Assembly: GCA_023460975.1 (NCBI GenBank)
Contig: JAEWOG010000042.1
Coordinates: 1 to 59,783 of the forward strand
DNA: 59,783 bases
Direction: 5' to 3'
Origin: Actinomycetes bacterium
Lineage (GTDB): Bacteria; Actinomycetota; Actinomycetes; Propionibacteriales; Nocardioidaceae
Below are positions 59,246-59,783 of this stretch, piece after piece (the stretch's first letter is position 1; every line of letters begins with the position of its first letter). The position numbers and the translations under genes are program-made. The notes under the pieces are model-generated. The model was given only the letters and a program-made list of their open reading frames with translations. It had not been told where the DNA came from and made no database searches.

Positions 59246-59783
59246 ATGTTCGACCTGCTGACGTCGCCCGCACCCGAGGACCACGCGTCCACCGGGGAGC
59301 TGCTGCACGCAGCCCGCGAAGCCCAGCAGATCGCACAACGCGAGGAGGCCAGGATCCTGGCGCTGGCCTACGAATGGGCGATCGCGCACCCAGTCCTCGA
59401 CGACGACGCGGCTGCGTCCTTCAGCGCACCCGGTGTCGACGACGTCGCGATCGCGGGCGAAGGGTGCCCGCAGATCCGCGAGTACGCGGTAGCCGAGTTC
59501 GGTGCTGTGCTGTCGATGTCCACCGCCTCAGCCAAGCGACTGATCGGGCACGCCATCGAGCTGCACCACCGCCTCCCACGCCTGTGGACCCACGTCCAAG
59601 CCGGACGCTGCCCCGCATGGCGTGCCCGGACGGTCGCCGAAGCCACCATCCACGCCCATCCCCGTCTCACCCCCGACGCCGCCGGATGGATCGACACCCA
59701 GGTCGCTGCGGTTGCGGGGAAGGTCGGCCCCGCCCAGCTCGAGCGCCTCGTGGCGGACGCCATCCAGCGACACCACCTCGCCC
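59246..59783 (+). CDS. DUF222/13E12-type protein, 3' truncated by the window
   Basis: The first 179 codons are visible. MFDLLTSP opens the protein; a helical region (LLHAAREAQQIAQREEARIL) is followed by SMSTASAKRLIGHAIELHHR and AWRARTVAEATIHAH, typical of the DUF222 domain of actinobacterial 13E12-repeat proteins. These usually carry a C-terminal HNH nuclease domain, which would lie beyond the window. They are often multicopy and associated with mobile DNA. ATG 59246 is supported by the leaderless TAGACT. The gene is divergent from the galactan block, with REP-like repeats between. Confidence 0.8.
   Translation, partial: MFDLLTSPAPEDHASTGELLHAAREAQQIAQREEARILALAYEWAIAHPVLDDDAAASFSAPGVDDVAIAGEGCPQIREYAVAEFGAVLSMSTASAKRLIGHAIELHHRLPRLWTHVQAGRCPAWRARTVAEATIHAHPRLTPDAAGWIDTQVAAVAGKVGPAQLERLVADAIQRHHLA

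Overview
This is a very GC-rich stretch of actinobacterial chromosome. The gene families (WhiB, MtrAB-LpqB, F420 genes FbiA/FbiB, TIGR03089, DUF3105, DUF5302, DUF6752, 13E12/DUF222) and the local gene order point to the Nocardioidaceae (Nocardioides-like), order Propionibacteriales. That placement is inferred from family content and synteny; I ran no database search. I found no tRNA, rRNA, CRISPR array, insertion sequence or prophage. The window is mostly core chromosome with a few accessory-looking patches.

Layout. 0-9.4 kb: mixed metabolic genes (tail of a basic, probably helicase-type protein, ParA ATPase, SDR, PHP phosphoesterase, sulfotransferase-like protein, DUF5302, methyltransferase, MFS transporter, acyl-CoA dehydrogenase, MaoC hydratase, lipoprotein). 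9.5-17.1 kb: a one-strand block of secreted phosphodiesterase-fold proteins (PLD-like, two EEP proteins) around a second sulfotransferase-like protein, a DUF6752 coiled-coil protein and a LicD/methyltransferase fusion. 17.2-20.6 kb: MgtE_N/CBS protein, DUF1003 membrane protein, Mrp/ApbC ATPase and TatB. 20.6-25.5 kb: hypothetical protein, LysM protein, Rv3235-like protein and SecA. 25.6-39.2 kb: a long minus-strand block syntenic with mycobacterial and streptomycete chromosomes (YcaQ-type glycosylase, orphan response regulator, HPF, ComF, LpqB, MtrB, MtrA, SahH, DUF808, SIS protein, Trm112, ManB, DUF3499). 39.2-49.1 kb: zincin-fold protein, DUF5719, a large membrane glycosyltransferase, WhiB2-like regulator, FbiA, FbiB, DUF3105, ManC and TIGR03089. 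49.1-59.0 kb: a secreted amidase with FG-GAP repeats, then a galactan-type operon (Wzt, Wzm, GlfT2, Glf, two GT2 glycosyltransferases). The window ends with two REP-like repeats and the start of a DUF222/13E12 gene.

How the genes work together. The dominant theme is the cell envelope: UDP-galactofuranose synthesis (Glf), galactofuranosyl polymerisation (GlfT2 and GT2 partners) and export (Wzm/Wzt); GDP-mannose supply (ManB, ManC); peptidoglycan turnover (amidase, LysM); envelope signalling (MtrAB-LpqB, WhiB2); and protein export (SecA, TatB). FbiA/FbiB make coenzyme F420.

A repeated regulatory feature is a TANNNT hexamer 6-8 bases before an ATG or GTG start, with no Shine-Dalgarno, at about fourteen genes. 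This indicates widespread leaderless transcription and decided several start codons here. The best candidates for undescribed biology are the 9.5-17.1 kb surface-modification/phosphodiesterase block, the 74-bp nested dyad at 52117-52190, and a galactan polymerase/exporter operon in what looks like a mycolate-free actinobacterium.
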